Assembly (NCBI GenBank): GCA_965248605.1
Contig: CBDFJV010000007.1
Span: forward strand, 1,612,001-1,676,000
From: CAUZJF01 sp965248605
GTDB taxonomy: Bacteria; Chloroflexota; Dehalococcoidia; Lucifugimonadales; CAUZJF01
Length of the DNA: 64,000 bases
Reading direction: 5' to 3'
A program made the translations under genes and the position numbers. Of this stretch, positions 7,976-16,458 are shown one piece after another. The notes under the pieces were generated by a model that was not told the origin of the DNA, did not search any database, and saw nothing but the letters and a program-made list of their open reading frames with translations. Every line of letters starts with the position of its first letter. Within the stretch, counting starts at the first letter, position 1.

Positions 7976-8093
7976 AGAGGTTGGCCCGGCGGTGCAGCTA
8001 ACACCCCGAGCCGTGGCACCACCTACTGAGCAGGTGACGCGACTAGATTGTACTACGCGCAGACCCGCTCATGAAGGACGAGCGGGTCTTTTT
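7976..8093 (+). ncRNA. Candidate small RNA or attenuator leader upstream of the recombinase
   Basis: A near-consensus promoter and a strong terminator delimit an approximately 118-base transcript with no convincing ORF. Internal complementarity includes CACCT-N7-AGGTG and a longer-range GGTGC/GCACC pairing upstream of the terminator hairpin. The unit ends 29 bases before the recombinase ATG, so it is either an independent small RNA or a conditional leader whose terminator gates recombinase expression. I do not match it to a known RNA family; it lacks the tRNA-like ends expected of tmRNA. Confidence 0.5.
8061..8093 (+). terminator. Intrinsic terminator / attenuator hairpin
   Basis: AGACCCGCTC (8061-8070) pairs perfectly with GAGCGGGTCT (8080-8089) around a nine-base loop and is followed directly by a run of T. 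It stands between a strong promoter and the recombinase gene. Confidence 0.85.
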
Positions 8094-8121
8094 GTTGTCA
8101 GGGAAAACAGAGGAGGAAGTC

Positions 8122-9909
8122 ATGAAGAGAATTACAGGGCAGACCCAGCAGGCAAACGGGCTCCGGGCGGCCATCTACGCCCGGGTATCGGACAAGAGCC
8201 AGGCAGAGGAGGACAAGACCTCCATCGCCGAGCAGACCAACGAGATGGAAGCATACTGCGAGGACAAGGGGCTTACCATCGCCGCACGATACCAGGAGGT
8301 GGGCCGAGGGTGGACGAAGAAGCGTCCTGAGTTCCAGCGGATGCTGGAAGACGCACGCCAGGGACGGTTCGACACCATCGTCTGCTGGAAGTCGGACCGC
8401 CTCAGTCGGGGAATGTACCCCGCCGCCGCCCTCATGGAGGTCGTCGAAGCCCATCAGATTCGACTTGAGGCCGTCATGGACGCAATCGACATGAAGACCT
8501 TCGGCCTGATGGCGGCCATAGGCAAGATCGAGCTGGACAACTTCAGGGAGCGGGCGACTATGGGGAAGCGAGGGTCGGCCAAGCAGGGCAGAATGCCAAC
8601 CGGCTCGATCCCCTACGGCTACAGTATCGGAGAGGACGGCAAGCCCGAGATATGCGAGCCGGAGGCAGAGGTCGTCAGGCGCATCTTCAGGCAGTACGCC
8701 CACGAAGGTGTTAGAGTCCCAACAATCACTCGGCAGCTCGCCTCCGAGGATGCCCCCAGGAGAGTCCCCGGCTCTCGGTGGCATGAAGCCTTCGTAGGTT
8801 ACCTTCTGAAGAAGGAGGTCTACAAGGGAACCTGGTGGTATGGCCAGGCCCGCCACGTTGCGATGGAGGGTGGAGATAGGGTCTACGAGCAGCCGGAGGA
8901 CACGTGGATTGGAGTCCCGTTCCCGCCATTGGTGGATGAGGAGACCTGGGACCGTGCGCAGGCGCTGAAGAAGGAGCGGCTGATCCGGTCCAAGCGCAAC
9001 ACCAAGACGTTCTTCCTCCTGCAGCACATGTTGAGGTGCGCGGAGTGCGGGCTACGCTTCGCCTCCCGCTCGACCAGTAAGAGATACACCAAGTCCAAGG
9101 GCAAGGTGTACCGTTACGACCTCAAGGTCCCGTACCGGAACTACCAATGCTATGGGATGCGGCGTGAAGGCCAGCAGTGCCGGGGACGGCCCTACATAAG
9201 AGCCGACCAGCTAGAGGGCGTCGTGTGGAACGAGGTCAAAGGGATGGTCCAGAACCCCGAGCTGATAGTGGCCGGTATCGCGTCTTTGGACGCCGATGAA
9301 GATGGGGGGTTGGAGAAGCAGATCGCCAGTACCGAGCGAGAGCTACAGCGGATCCAGCTGGAAGAAGACAGGGTGATCAGGCTCTACGTGTCAGGCAAGA
9401 TCACCGAGGAACAGCTCGATCGTCAACGCAAGTTCATCACCGAGCGTCTGGAGGCGGTGCGGGCAGAGCTTGACGACTACCGCGCCCGACAGTCCTCGGC
9501 AACGGAGAAGCGGGAGCTGATGGAGAACATCGTGGAGTGGGCTGCGAGGTTCGGGCAGGAACTGGATGACCTGCCTGACGAGCAACGTCGGGATGTCTTG
9601 CGATTGATCGTCGAAGAGATAGTTGTCGACGGCGACAACAACGTCCGGATTACCCTCGGCATCCCAGCCAAGAGTTTAGTGTCTTTTGCGAAAGAGCGAT
9701 CCCGATGCCACATCGGGACATGCGCCCGTCCGCCTACTCATTATGGCCCAACCCGTTCGTGGTCCGCAGTTACTTCAGAGCAACCTTACGCCCGCAAGGC
9801 GGGCCGAACATATGAAAGCAGCTGGCTTGCCTCTGTACGTAGGGGCAGTGCCCCCGTGCCTGCCCTGGTACGCCAGCGAGGCCGTCAAGAGGAGCAGTCT
9901 ACTCGATAG
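8122..9909 (+). CDS. Large serine recombinase (integrase) of the element
   Basis: This site-specific recombinase would integrate and excise the element. From the ATG at 8122, preceded by gaggaggaa, it is 595 residues. The N-terminal resolvase domain has the catalytic Ser23 in YARVSDKSQ and the later Lys-Ser-Asp-Arg-Leu-Ser-Arg motif. The recombinase domain spans roughly residues 150-300, then a zinc ribbon (CAECGLRF and a second pair around CYGMRREGQQC), then a coiled coil near 410-480. An in-frame ATG at 8071 lies within the terminator loop and is rejected. The last 65 or so residues after KSLVSFAKERS look unlike the family, are rich in Arg, Ser and Pro, and overlap repeat-like DNA, so the frame may run past the original end into flanking chromosome. 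Confidence 0.9.
   Translation: MKRITGQTQQANGLRAAIYARVSDKSQAEEDKTSIAEQTNEMEAYCEDKGLTIAARYQEVGRGWTKKRPEFQRMLEDARQGRFDTIVCWKSDRLSRGMYPAAALMEVVEAHQIRLEAVMDAIDMKTFGLMAAIGKIELDNFRERATMGKRGSAKQGRMPTGSIPYGYSIGEDGKPEICEPEAEVVRRIFRQYAHEGVRVPTITRQLASEDAPRRVPGSRWHEAFVGYLLKKEVYKGTWWYGQARHVAMEGGDRVYEQPEDTWIGVPFPPLVDEETWDRAQALKKERLIRSKRNTKTFFLLQHMLRCAECGLRFASRSTSKRYTKSKGKVYRYDLKVPYRNYQCYGMRREGQQCRGRPYIRADQLEGVVWNEVKGMVQNPELIVAGIASLDADEDGGLEKQIASTERELQRIQLEEDRVIRLYVSGKITEEQLDRQRKFITERLEAVRAELDDYRARQSSATEKRELMENIVEWAARFGQELDDLPDEQRRDVLRLIVEEIVVDGDNNVRITLGIPAKSLVSFAKERSRCHIGTCARPPTHYGPTRSWSAVTSEQPYARKAGRTYESSWLASVRRGSAPVPALVRQRGRQEEQSTR
9700..9718. repeat. Palindrome at recombinase 3' end, also found in the IS at 22617-22635
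   Basis: TCCCGATGCCACATCGGGA has perfect 8-base arms and a 3-base centre. The identical 19 bases occur inside the transposase gene at 22617-22635. Its place at the 3' end of a serine recombinase makes it a candidate part of an attachment site, but a coding origin from an old IS fragment is also possible. Confidence 0.5.
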
Positions 9910-10046
9910 CCCGTCGAACCACTGTCTGGGGCGAGCCGGCCCTGACTATGAAACCCCTGGTCGGCTTGGCGCGCGCCTTGACAGGCTATCAACCCATCAC
10001 CTAGGCTTTCCCACGCCGACCGTCAGTTCAGCTCAGGAGAAGCTAG

Positions 10047-10442
10047 ATGGCCCACGAGTTCGACCATGTCCACATCAAAAGTGCGGACCCCGGCACGACC
10101 GCCGAGTGGTACGTTAAAGTATTCGATTTCAAGATAATCAGCGACAACGTCCGCGTCTGGGGCGACCGGTTCATCCGGTGCGAAACATCCGACGGAGTCG
10201 TCGTCAACATATCCGGAGCCAGGAACGACGAACGGTTAGGGTCCGGCGACGCAGGAGCCCACTTGGGGCTGGAGCACTTCGGGATCAAGGTCGACGACAT
10301 AGACGCCGAGATCGAGAGGCTGACCGGTCTAGGAGCCGAGCTGCTAGAGGGTCCTATCGACGTTCCGGGCCCGGGCCTGCGTATTGCCTTCATCAAGGCG
10401 CCGGAAGAGGTCCGGATAGAGCTTCTCCAGCACCCGGGCTGA
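10047..10442 (+). CDS. VOC-family (glyoxalase/dioxygenase-like) protein
   Basis: This is a 131-residue single-module pair of beta-alpha-beta-beta-beta repeats typical of the vicinal oxygen chelate superfamily. Candidate metal ligands are His in FDHVHIKS near the N-terminus, His in LEHFGIKVDD in the middle and Glu in VRIELLQHPG at the end, which is the usual His/His/Glu layout. The ribosome binding site caggag stands eight bases before the ATG. Members act as lyases, epimerases, isomerases or dioxygenases, or as sequestering resistance proteins; the substrate cannot be read from sequence. It is the first clearly chromosomal-style gene right of the integrase. Confidence 0.75.
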   Translation: MAHEFDHVHIKSADPGTTAEWYVKVFDFKIISDNVRVWGDRFIRCETSDGVVVNISGARNDERLGSGDAGAHLGLEHFGIKVDDIDAEIERLTGLGAELLEGPIDVPGPGLRIAFIKAPEEVRIELLQHPG

Positions 10443-10476
10443 TGCGGCCGCCCAGCCTGCAAACACCGCCGTCCGG

Positions 10477-11025
10477 ATGAGAGACCCGTCCGAGCGGCCC
10501 TTCGCCAGAGTCCCATTCATCGCGAGGATGATCGGGGTTTCCCGGCTCGACGTGCCGACCTTACGCGAGATCAGGGCCGACACAACAGCAACGCGTCAGG
10601 CAATTGCCGTCGTCGTCATGGGCGGCCTGGCCATCAGCTTCGGGGTCGAAGAGGGCCTCGACTTCTCCCTCATCTTCGCCTTCAACTGGGTCCTCTGGTG
10701 GGTCGTCTGGGTGTTCCTGCTTTACGTCATAGGCCCCGGTCTGTTCCGCTCACCGAGAGAAGACTCAGACTGGGGGCAGATGGCGCGCACAACGGGATTC
10801 GCACAGTCCCCGGCGGTTCTTCTCGTCTTCCTGAGCTTCGTCCCGGGAGGACTCTCTGCCACGCCTCATTTCATGGTCGTCACCCTGGTAGGGCTCTGGT
10901 GGTTCGCCTCTATGACGTACGCCGTACGGGAGTCCCTCCACATCAGGAACAACCTTCACGCGGTAGCCACGGCGGCGACGTGGTTTCTGCCCAGCATTCT
11001 GATCGAGATCGGCCTGCTTAGCTGA
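10477..11025 (+). CDS. Predicted membrane protein (YIP1-like topology)
   Basis: This is a 182-residue protein with four to five hydrophobic helices (near residues 43-65, 67-92, 110-128, 132-148 and 160-180) after a soluble N-terminus containing VPTLREIRADTTATRQAIAV. An amphipathic entry helix followed by a compact helical bundle resembles Yip1-domain proteins, which are widespread in Chloroflexota and have no assigned role in bacteria. Motif-level support is weak, so the family name is tentative. The start ATG is 34 bases after the VOC gene and the two may be co-transcribed. No ribosome binding site is obvious. Confidence 0.6.
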   Translation: MRDPSERPFARVPFIARMIGVSRLDVPTLREIRADTTATRQAIAVVVMGGLAISFGVEEGLDFSLIFAFNWVLWWVVWVFLLYVIGPGLFRSPREDSDWGQMARTTGFAQSPAVLLVFLSFVPGGLSATPHFMVVTLVGLWWFASMTYAVRESLHIRNNLHAVATAATWFLPSILIEIGLLS

Positions 11026-11703
11026 GGGCTCTTCGGCTTCGCCGAATCCCGTCCACCCACCTCACAGTGGTTTTAGGGAGTATCCCCAAACCCCTGCCAG
11101 AGGAGAAGCTCCCTTCGGCGAACTCAGGGCAGGCACTCTGGACTCCTCAACAACAAAGGTTCTGATGTTGCATCGTGTAGCAGGATGTTGCATTTCTTCT
11201 GGGAGAGTTTGGTTCGGCTTCGCCGAGTTCCACCCACCCACCCTTAAGAAAACGTTCGGGGGACACCCCCGGACCCCCGGCAGATGGTGTTTCTCTCGTG
11301 GAACACTTGCCAAAAAAACGCAGATACGATTTGTAGCTGGCCCCCCCCTGTTCAACTGTTCCGTTTTCATCCGTTTTGTTCCGTTTCGTATGTGTGGCCC
11401 GCCGTTCGGACCTCCGAGAATTGTTCCACCTCATATCTGTGGCGGAATATCGGACAAGGCAAGCCTGTTCCATCTCATTTCCATCGAACAACAAAGGGAC
11501 AGGCCCGTGGGGTCTGTCCCTCACAACCATAATAGGTACGGTTGTTCTAATTGTCAAGCCTGCGCATGACCTTTTCGGCCGGACGGTCCGTTCAAGGTAC
11601 ACCTAGGTCCTCGCAAACCGCATTCGCCTACCCGATCGCAGCACGAGCGGTCTGGATTCCGGCTTTCGCAGGAATGACGGACGGCGCACCGCAGTGAAGC
11701 CGC
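11026..11703. other. Gene-free repeat-like intergenic region
   Basis: There is no credible gene. It contains dispersed-repeat style DNA: two segments around ggcttcgccga, a segment cttcggcgaactcagggcaggc related to one near 20650, C/G-rich runs near 11245-11280, and an inverted repeat GGGACAG/CTGTCCC near 11498-11520. The 15-mer ACGGTTGTTCTAATT at 11538-11552 recurs at 58980-58994. Confidence 0.55.
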
Positions 11704-11733
11704 TTGACATTGGATACTAAGACTATCCATAAT
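11704..11733 (+). promoter_or_regulatory. Predicted promoter with internal inverted repeat
   Basis: TTGACA (11704-11709) and CATAAT (11728-11733) are 18 bases apart. The spacer contains GGATA-N7-TATCC (11712-11728), a possible operator. A good ribosome binding site and an ATG follow at 11754-11768. Confidence 0.5.
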
Positions 11734-11765
11734 GGCGGCTATTCTACACCTATAGGAGGGTGGCA

Positions 11766-11921
11766 ATGGTTTTTCATTACCTCGTAACGCAGAACAGGGT
11801 CAGAGCCCGGAAAAATGCAGTCCTGGACACAAGTGGACGGAGGATCCAATGGCGATTTGAATGCACTATAGGAGCTAAACCAACGTGTGCGACCGGAGCC
11901 CCCACTCAACCGATAACATAG
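11766..11921 (+). CDS. Candidate small protein (51 residues)
   Basis: The frame begins at an ATG preceded by a textbook taggagggtgg ribosome binding site and the promoter at 11704-11733, and stops at TAG 11919-11921. The product starts MVFHYLVTQNRVRARKNAVL and is basic with no membrane segment or known motif. Quality of the expression signals is the main support. It could instead be the truncated start of a longer gene, because the DNA to 12079 keeps a protein-like reading in another frame. Confidence 0.4.
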   Translation: MVFHYLVTQNRVRARKNAVLDTSGRRIQWRFECTIGAKPTCATGAPTQPIT

Positions 11922-11935
11922 TCGAAGAGACAGGA

Positions 11936-12079
11936 ATGATACGAGACCTCGCCCCAGTGAGCATGCGAGTCATTGGGCCGGGTCGCCGGCGCGGCGCTGC
12001 CGGTCGGTTGGTACTGAGAGAAGACCTGCCGTCGGACGACCTAGACGGCTTGAATGCGATTAACGAGCTCCGCGATTAG
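11936..12079 (+). CDS. Doubtful small ORF upstream of the ribbon-helix-helix gene
   Basis: This 47-residue frame begins at ATG 11936 after agagacagga. It is Arg-rich at first and acidic at the end (EDLPSDDLDGLNAINELRD). It may be a continuation of the preceding small frame after an indel, or a chance frame. I recognise no family. Confidence 0.25.
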   Translation: MIRDLAPVSMRVIGPGRRRGAAGRLVLREDLPSDDLDGLNAINELRD

Positions 12080-12107
12080 CGCGGGCTCATTAGGGAGCCG
12101 ATCACTG

Positions 12108-12362
12108 ATGACGACGAAGCTTGAGAAAGAAAGCACCGGGGACGACGTAGCCTCAAAGAGGCGCCGCCTTCAGCTCGATTTCTCGCCGGAGGCGTATGAT
12201 CGACTGGTCCGGATTCGAGAGCGGTCCGAGGCCGCGACGAACGCCGAAGTAGTCCGAAATGCGCTGCGGCTATACGACTGGTTCCTAGAGCAGAAGAACA
12301 ACGGGTCCACGCTGCAGATCGTGCAAAAAGATAGCGTGAAGGAAGTCGAGATTCTTTTCTAG
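12108..12362 (+). CDS. Ribbon-helix-helix (CopG-like) protein
   Basis: The protein has 84 residues from the ATG at 12108. After a charged N-terminus, the pattern RRRLQLDFSPEAYDRLVRI (beta strand then helix) and TNAEVVRNALRLYDWFLEQ (second helix) is the RHH fold that binds DNA as a dimer through its beta ribbon. Proteins of this size are usually repressors or antitoxins. No toxin gene is adjacent: the next gene encodes a lipoprotein on the same strand. It may autoregulate or control the neighbouring LRR gene, but that is inference. A TAGGGAG sequence about ten bases upstream supports the start. Confidence 0.6.
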   Translation: MTTKLEKESTGDDVASKRRRLQLDFSPEAYDRLVRIRERSEAATNAEVVRNALRLYDWFLEQKNNGSTLQIVQKDSVKEVEILF

Positions 12363-12388
12363 CGGCCGCATCCTTAAACTGGAGTGTA

Positions 12389-13926
12389 ATGGTCAAGCAA
12401 AGTCTCCGCGCCGCGTTCCTTGCGGTGTGGCTCCTGATCGCGGGTTGCGGCACAGCCGGTCCAACGCTCGGTCCGGCCGAGACCGCCACGCCGGTGCTCC
12501 AACCATCGGCCGTTGGGGAACACGCCTCAGCCTGCTGGGGTCACATTCGCCAATCCGGGCCTTACCTTCGCCGTCAGAAAGGGCTCTGAGTCTGAAGCCC
12601 GGCGACGCAATCATCGAATCGGACCTCGCCCGGCTCGAAACCCTTGACGCGTACCGGCAGAACATCGCCGACCTCTCCGGCATAGAGCGCCTGACGGGGC
12701 TTACCTCGCTAGACCTGGAGTGGAACGGCCTGAAAGATATATCTCCGCTGGCTAGCCTGACTCAACTCGAGCAACTCGATCTCCGCGACAACACGCTGCA
12801 CGACATATCGGCACTCGCGTACCTGTCGGAACTCACCTCTCTCACCCTGATCGCGAACGGCCTCGGGGATCTCTCGCCGCTCGGTTCGCTGACCAGCCTC
12901 GAACACCTGCACCTGGAGCATAGCGGGCTGAACAACCTGTCGTCCCTTTCAGGCATTACCAGCCTGAAATCGCTTGAGGTGGACGGACTCAGGCTCAAAA
13001 ATGTCTCGGGGTTAGAGACCCTTACAAACCTTGTATCCCTCCGCCTCATTGGCGATGACATAGAAGACCTCTCGGCCCTAGGATCGCTCACCAACCTAAA
13101 AGAGCTTTACTTGAACGGAAACACCATGAGCGACATCTCATCCCTCGGGAACCTCAAGAACCTGAAGTCGCTGGAACTCCAGGCTACCGCCGTCAGCGAC
13201 GTGTCGCCCCTTGCGTCGTCGACCGCGTTGACCTCGATTGAGTTCGACCACACCCCGATCAAGTCCCTTGCGGGCCTATCGAGCCTGACCGACCTTGAGT
13301 CCGTGCGTATCGTGGAGGTCCCGCTTCAAGACATCTCGGGACTGGCTGGCCTGGCGAACCTAACCTCGGTCCACTTCGAAGAAGTGCCCCTCGAGGACCT
13401 GTCGCCGCTTTCCACAGCCACCAATCTGAGGTCTCTTACTCTCGACGGGACCAGCGCTACGGACCTGTCGCCGCTGTCGGCTCTCGCCGAGCTGCGTGAA
13501 CTCACGGTTTACAACGAGTCCGTTGACGACTTTTCGCCGCTTTCGTCTCTGAAGGGCCTCGAGTCGCTTAGAACGTGGTGCCCGTCCGTCCGCGACCTGT
13601 CCCCGCTCTCTGGAATGTCCGGTCTTAGGGAGCTTTGGATATACCAGTTCGTGGAAGAAGACATCTCACCACTTTCCGACCTGGCCGGTCTAACCGGCTT
13701 TCACATATGGGGACGCAGCGTAGTCGATGTTTCCCCGCTATCGTCTTTGACCAATTTGACCTGGTTGGCCCTCTACCCAGCAGACACGGCCGATCTCACC
13801 CCGTTGCTAGATAACGAGGGGCTCGACAAAGGGGACAAACTCTGGATTTCCGACGACTTCGTGTCGACTCAGGTAGTACAAACGCTGAAGGACCGAGGCG
13901 TCCTCATCAATCCAGAGGACGAATAG
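12389..13926 (+). pseudogene. Leucine-rich-repeat lipoprotein (internalin-like), frameshifted near N-terminus
   Basis: The start at 12389 gives a lipoprotein signal peptide (LAVWLLIAGCGTAG, lipobox Cys about residue 20). The expected linker VTFANPGLTFAVRKG is in the next frame from about 12543, and the repeat domain (LKPGDAIIESDLARLETLDA onward) is in the third frame from about 12588 to the stop. The repeat domain comprises about 18 units of 21-22 residues of the type DISPLASLTQLEQLDLRDN, as in SDS22/internalin-like surface proteins used for protein binding. Two one-base shifts in the same direction separate signal and repeats, so the native start cannot export the LRR domain. Either the gene is decaying or there are two indel errors. 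The LRR frame itself is fully intact. Confidence 0.75.
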
Positions 13927-14129
13927 CCAACCGCGACTTACGAGTCGTCGGTCTCTTGCGCTGAAGTGTGAATCCCGTTTGGGCTTCCCACCTCACCATG
14001 CATAAGGGGGTGAGTCGATCCGAGTTGAACGTGACCTTGCCCTAGCGCGAATTAAGGAAAAGCAATCACTAGCAACATTCTTGATATCAGAATGATCGAG
14101 TATCCACGGGAGATTAGGACGGACGCGCG

Positions 14130-14393
14130 TCAGTTTGACAACCTAGAAGACGCATAGTAATCCTGCCCTCCGATTCTCTTTTTGGTAACTAATTGCCTAT
14201 CGATCAGTTTTTCAATGGTTGCGACAGCTGAGAACGCAACTAGCACGTTATAAAGCAAGCCTTCCGACTGAGGAGCATCACCCATAAGTTCGGTCAAAGT
14301 GTAGGCTTGGTAAGGCTTGGTCTCAAGCGTGTTCAGTATAGAGCGTTCAAACGAATCCAGTTCATCGCTGAAATCCTGTAATGGAATAGGCAC
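14130..14393 (-). CDS. Small winged-helix-like hypothetical protein
   Basis: This is an 87-residue protein, probably starting at GTG 14393 with agcgagga upstream. The segment ERSILNTLETKPYQAYTLTELMG followed by IEKLIDRQLVTKKRIGGQDYYASS reads like a short winged helix: helices then a beta wing ending in Tyr-Tyr. It stands alone, antisense to its neighbours, 200 bases after the LRR gene and 210 before the ABC exporter. Base composition is lower in GC than its surroundings, suggesting later arrival. A DNA-binding role is a guess from the fold pattern. Confidence 0.5.
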   Translation of the reverse strand: MPIPLQDFSDELDSFERSILNTLETKPYQAYTLTELMGDAPQSEGLLYNVLVAFSAVATIEKLIDRQLVTKKRIGGQDYYASSRLSN

Positions 14394-14607
14394 CGGTGGT
14401 TTCCTCGCTTTCTATTGCGAGTATATCGCTGACTATATCTTGCGGCAATAGAACGGATTCATCTCACCGTCGAGACCGCGCATATACTGAAGCATTCGTT
14501 CGCTTACCTAATCCGCCATTCCTGCGGAAACGCAAGCGGCCGATGATCAGCGTCCGGGGATTGATCTTGTTCCGAAAACCCAGACTACTCCCGCACAATA
14601 AGCCCTG

Positions 14608-16458
14608 ATGGCAGCACCGACTATCGAAGAACGTAATCTCACCCAGCGAGTAGGAGACTACCTAGGTCTCCTCGCGTTTGCGTACCGCGTGTTCATCGCC
14701 CCGTGGCCACCCTTCGCCGTGCTCATCGTCGTTGTTGCCGTAGCGGCGACGGCAACGCCTATTGCGCTGGTTTGGATTACGACGGCCCTCGTCGACGGCA
14801 TCGCCGAGGCGGTAGCTGACGACGGGGTCGAAGGGTCGTTCCTTTCGATACTGTCCCCTCACCTTCCAGGAATCGGCCTGCTGTTCCTGCTCCGGTATGT
14901 CCAGCATATGGCCCAGAACGACGCCCTCATCCGGCTGATGGCGCTACAACTCAGCCTTCGCAGCCTCGATCGTCTGGAGACGTGGTTCTTCCTGAAGTCA
15001 ACGTAGATCCGCCTGGAGTGGTTCGAGTACCCGGAGTACCACGACAAGCTCGAACGGGCTGTCGAACCGCTGACCGACGAGACCTGGCAGAGCTGGCACG
15101 TTCTCCAGATCGTGAACATCGTGTCCAGCTTCTTCGCCACGGTCGGGGTGATGATCGCCCTCGCCGGGATACACTGGAGCGTTCCGATCATTCTTCTGGC
15201 CGGAGGCGTGACGTTGCTCTACTCACACGTCGCGCAGCAGCACCGGTTCATCGACGTCGAGCACAAGCAGGCGTCCTCCAGACGGCGCCAGACATACTGG
15301 TACCAACTCCTCACGGAGCGGCTTCCGGCCGTCGAGGTCCGTCTGTTCGGCTTGGCCGACCATATTCTGACGTCCTGGTGGCGCGTATCGGAACAGATAC
15401 TCCGTGAAAGGATGCGGGCCACGCTTCGCAACCTTGGCGTTGGGGTGCCCAGCGTCGTCGTAAGCGTCGCTCTGTTCGGAGGCGTGGTCGTAGCGCTAGT
15501 GTTGGCGGCATCGCGTGAAACTGTCACGGCGGGCGCCATCGTTGCTTACCTGTACATCGCTCAGAGTTACGCGTACAACATCAGCCAGCTTGGATGGAGG
15601 GCCCGAGGGGTGATGGAGTTCTTTGCCCGCCTGCGGTACCTTCCCGAATTTCTCGCACTGGAGGCTCAAGAGCCGGCAACCGGCACGTCTGCTCCATCGC
15701 TCGTACGAAAAGGCATCACGTTCGAGGGGGTCAGCTTTGCGTATCCCGGCAGCGATCACGCTGCTCTCGATGCCATCGACCTGAGCATCAGGCCCGGAGA
15801 GAGCGTTGCCCTTGTCGGAGAGAACGGCGCGGGGAAGACAACCCTTGCAAAGCTGATGCTCGGACTCTACCAGCCGACGTCCGGGACGATCGCCGTCGAC
15901 GGGACCGACCTCAGAGAGATCGATCCGTCGTCGTGGCGCGGGTCCGTTGGCGCAGTGTTCCAGGACTTCGTGCGCTATTCCTTCACGGCGCGGGACAACA
16001 TCGGCTTCGGCTGGCTGGACCGGCTGGACGACTCACAAGCCGTGGCCCAGGCGGCTGCAATGAGTAGCGCCGCACCTTTCATCGAGGCGCTGCCCAGCGG
16101 CTACGACACCTTGCTCGGAAAGGAATTCGAGGGTGGCGTCGACCTCTCGCGAGGCCAGTGGCAGGCCCTCGCTATCGCGCGGCTGTACCTGAGCGAAGCC
16201 AGGATTCTGGTGCTTGACGAGCCAACCTCCGCTTTGGACGCGTTGGCCGAGCTGGAGGTGTACCGGGAGTTCCTCGACCTCTCGGCGGAAAAGACGGTCC
16301 TTCTGATCTCGCATCGCCTGGGATCGGCGCGCCTCGCCGACCGGATCGTGTTCCTCGAGGACGGCAAGGTCGTCGAAGAGGGGACGCACGATGAGCTGAT
16401 GGCCGCGAAAGGGCGGTACGCTGAGCTATTCGAGATGCAAAGTGACTGGTACCGGTGA
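14608..16458 (+). pseudogene. ABC exporter subunit 1 (permease-ATPase), in-frame TAG stop at 15004-15006
   Basis: The frame continues unchanged on both sides of a TAG after residue 132, so a single substitution (for example CAG or GAG to TAG) splits a 616-residue type I ABC exporter. The stop falls after the second predicted transmembrane helix. Downstream are the remaining membrane helices (to about residue 320) and a complete nucleotide-binding domain: Walker A GENGAGKTT, Q-loop VFQDF, signature LSRGQ, Walker B ILVLDEPTSALD and H-loop ISHRLGS. The fragment from 15112 could be translated separately but would lack the first helices. The next gene starts within its stop (GTGA), so the pair forms a heterodimeric exporter operon. 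Substrate is unknown; lipid, peptide and drug export are all possible. Confidence 0.85.

Noticed and set aside
7976..8093. tmRNA or other tRNA-like target of the element
   Set aside because: There is no acceptor-stem pairing, no T-loop sequence GGTTCGA and no CCA-type end; the structure is a plain promoter-to-terminator unit.
8098..9027. Reverse-strand open frame of 309 codons opposite the serine recombinase
   Set aside because: It lies wholly within the antisense of a gene with complete catalytic motifs and shows no start signal or domain.
12534..12590. Programmed ribosomal frameshifting in the LRR gene
   Set aside because: Neither shift site contains a recognisable slippery heptamer, and two separate shifts would be required; decay or indel error is simpler.
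14396..14608. 70-codon frame before the ABC exporter
   Set aside because: It begins over the start of a divergent gene, is rich in Arg/Pro without pattern, and has no ribosome binding site.
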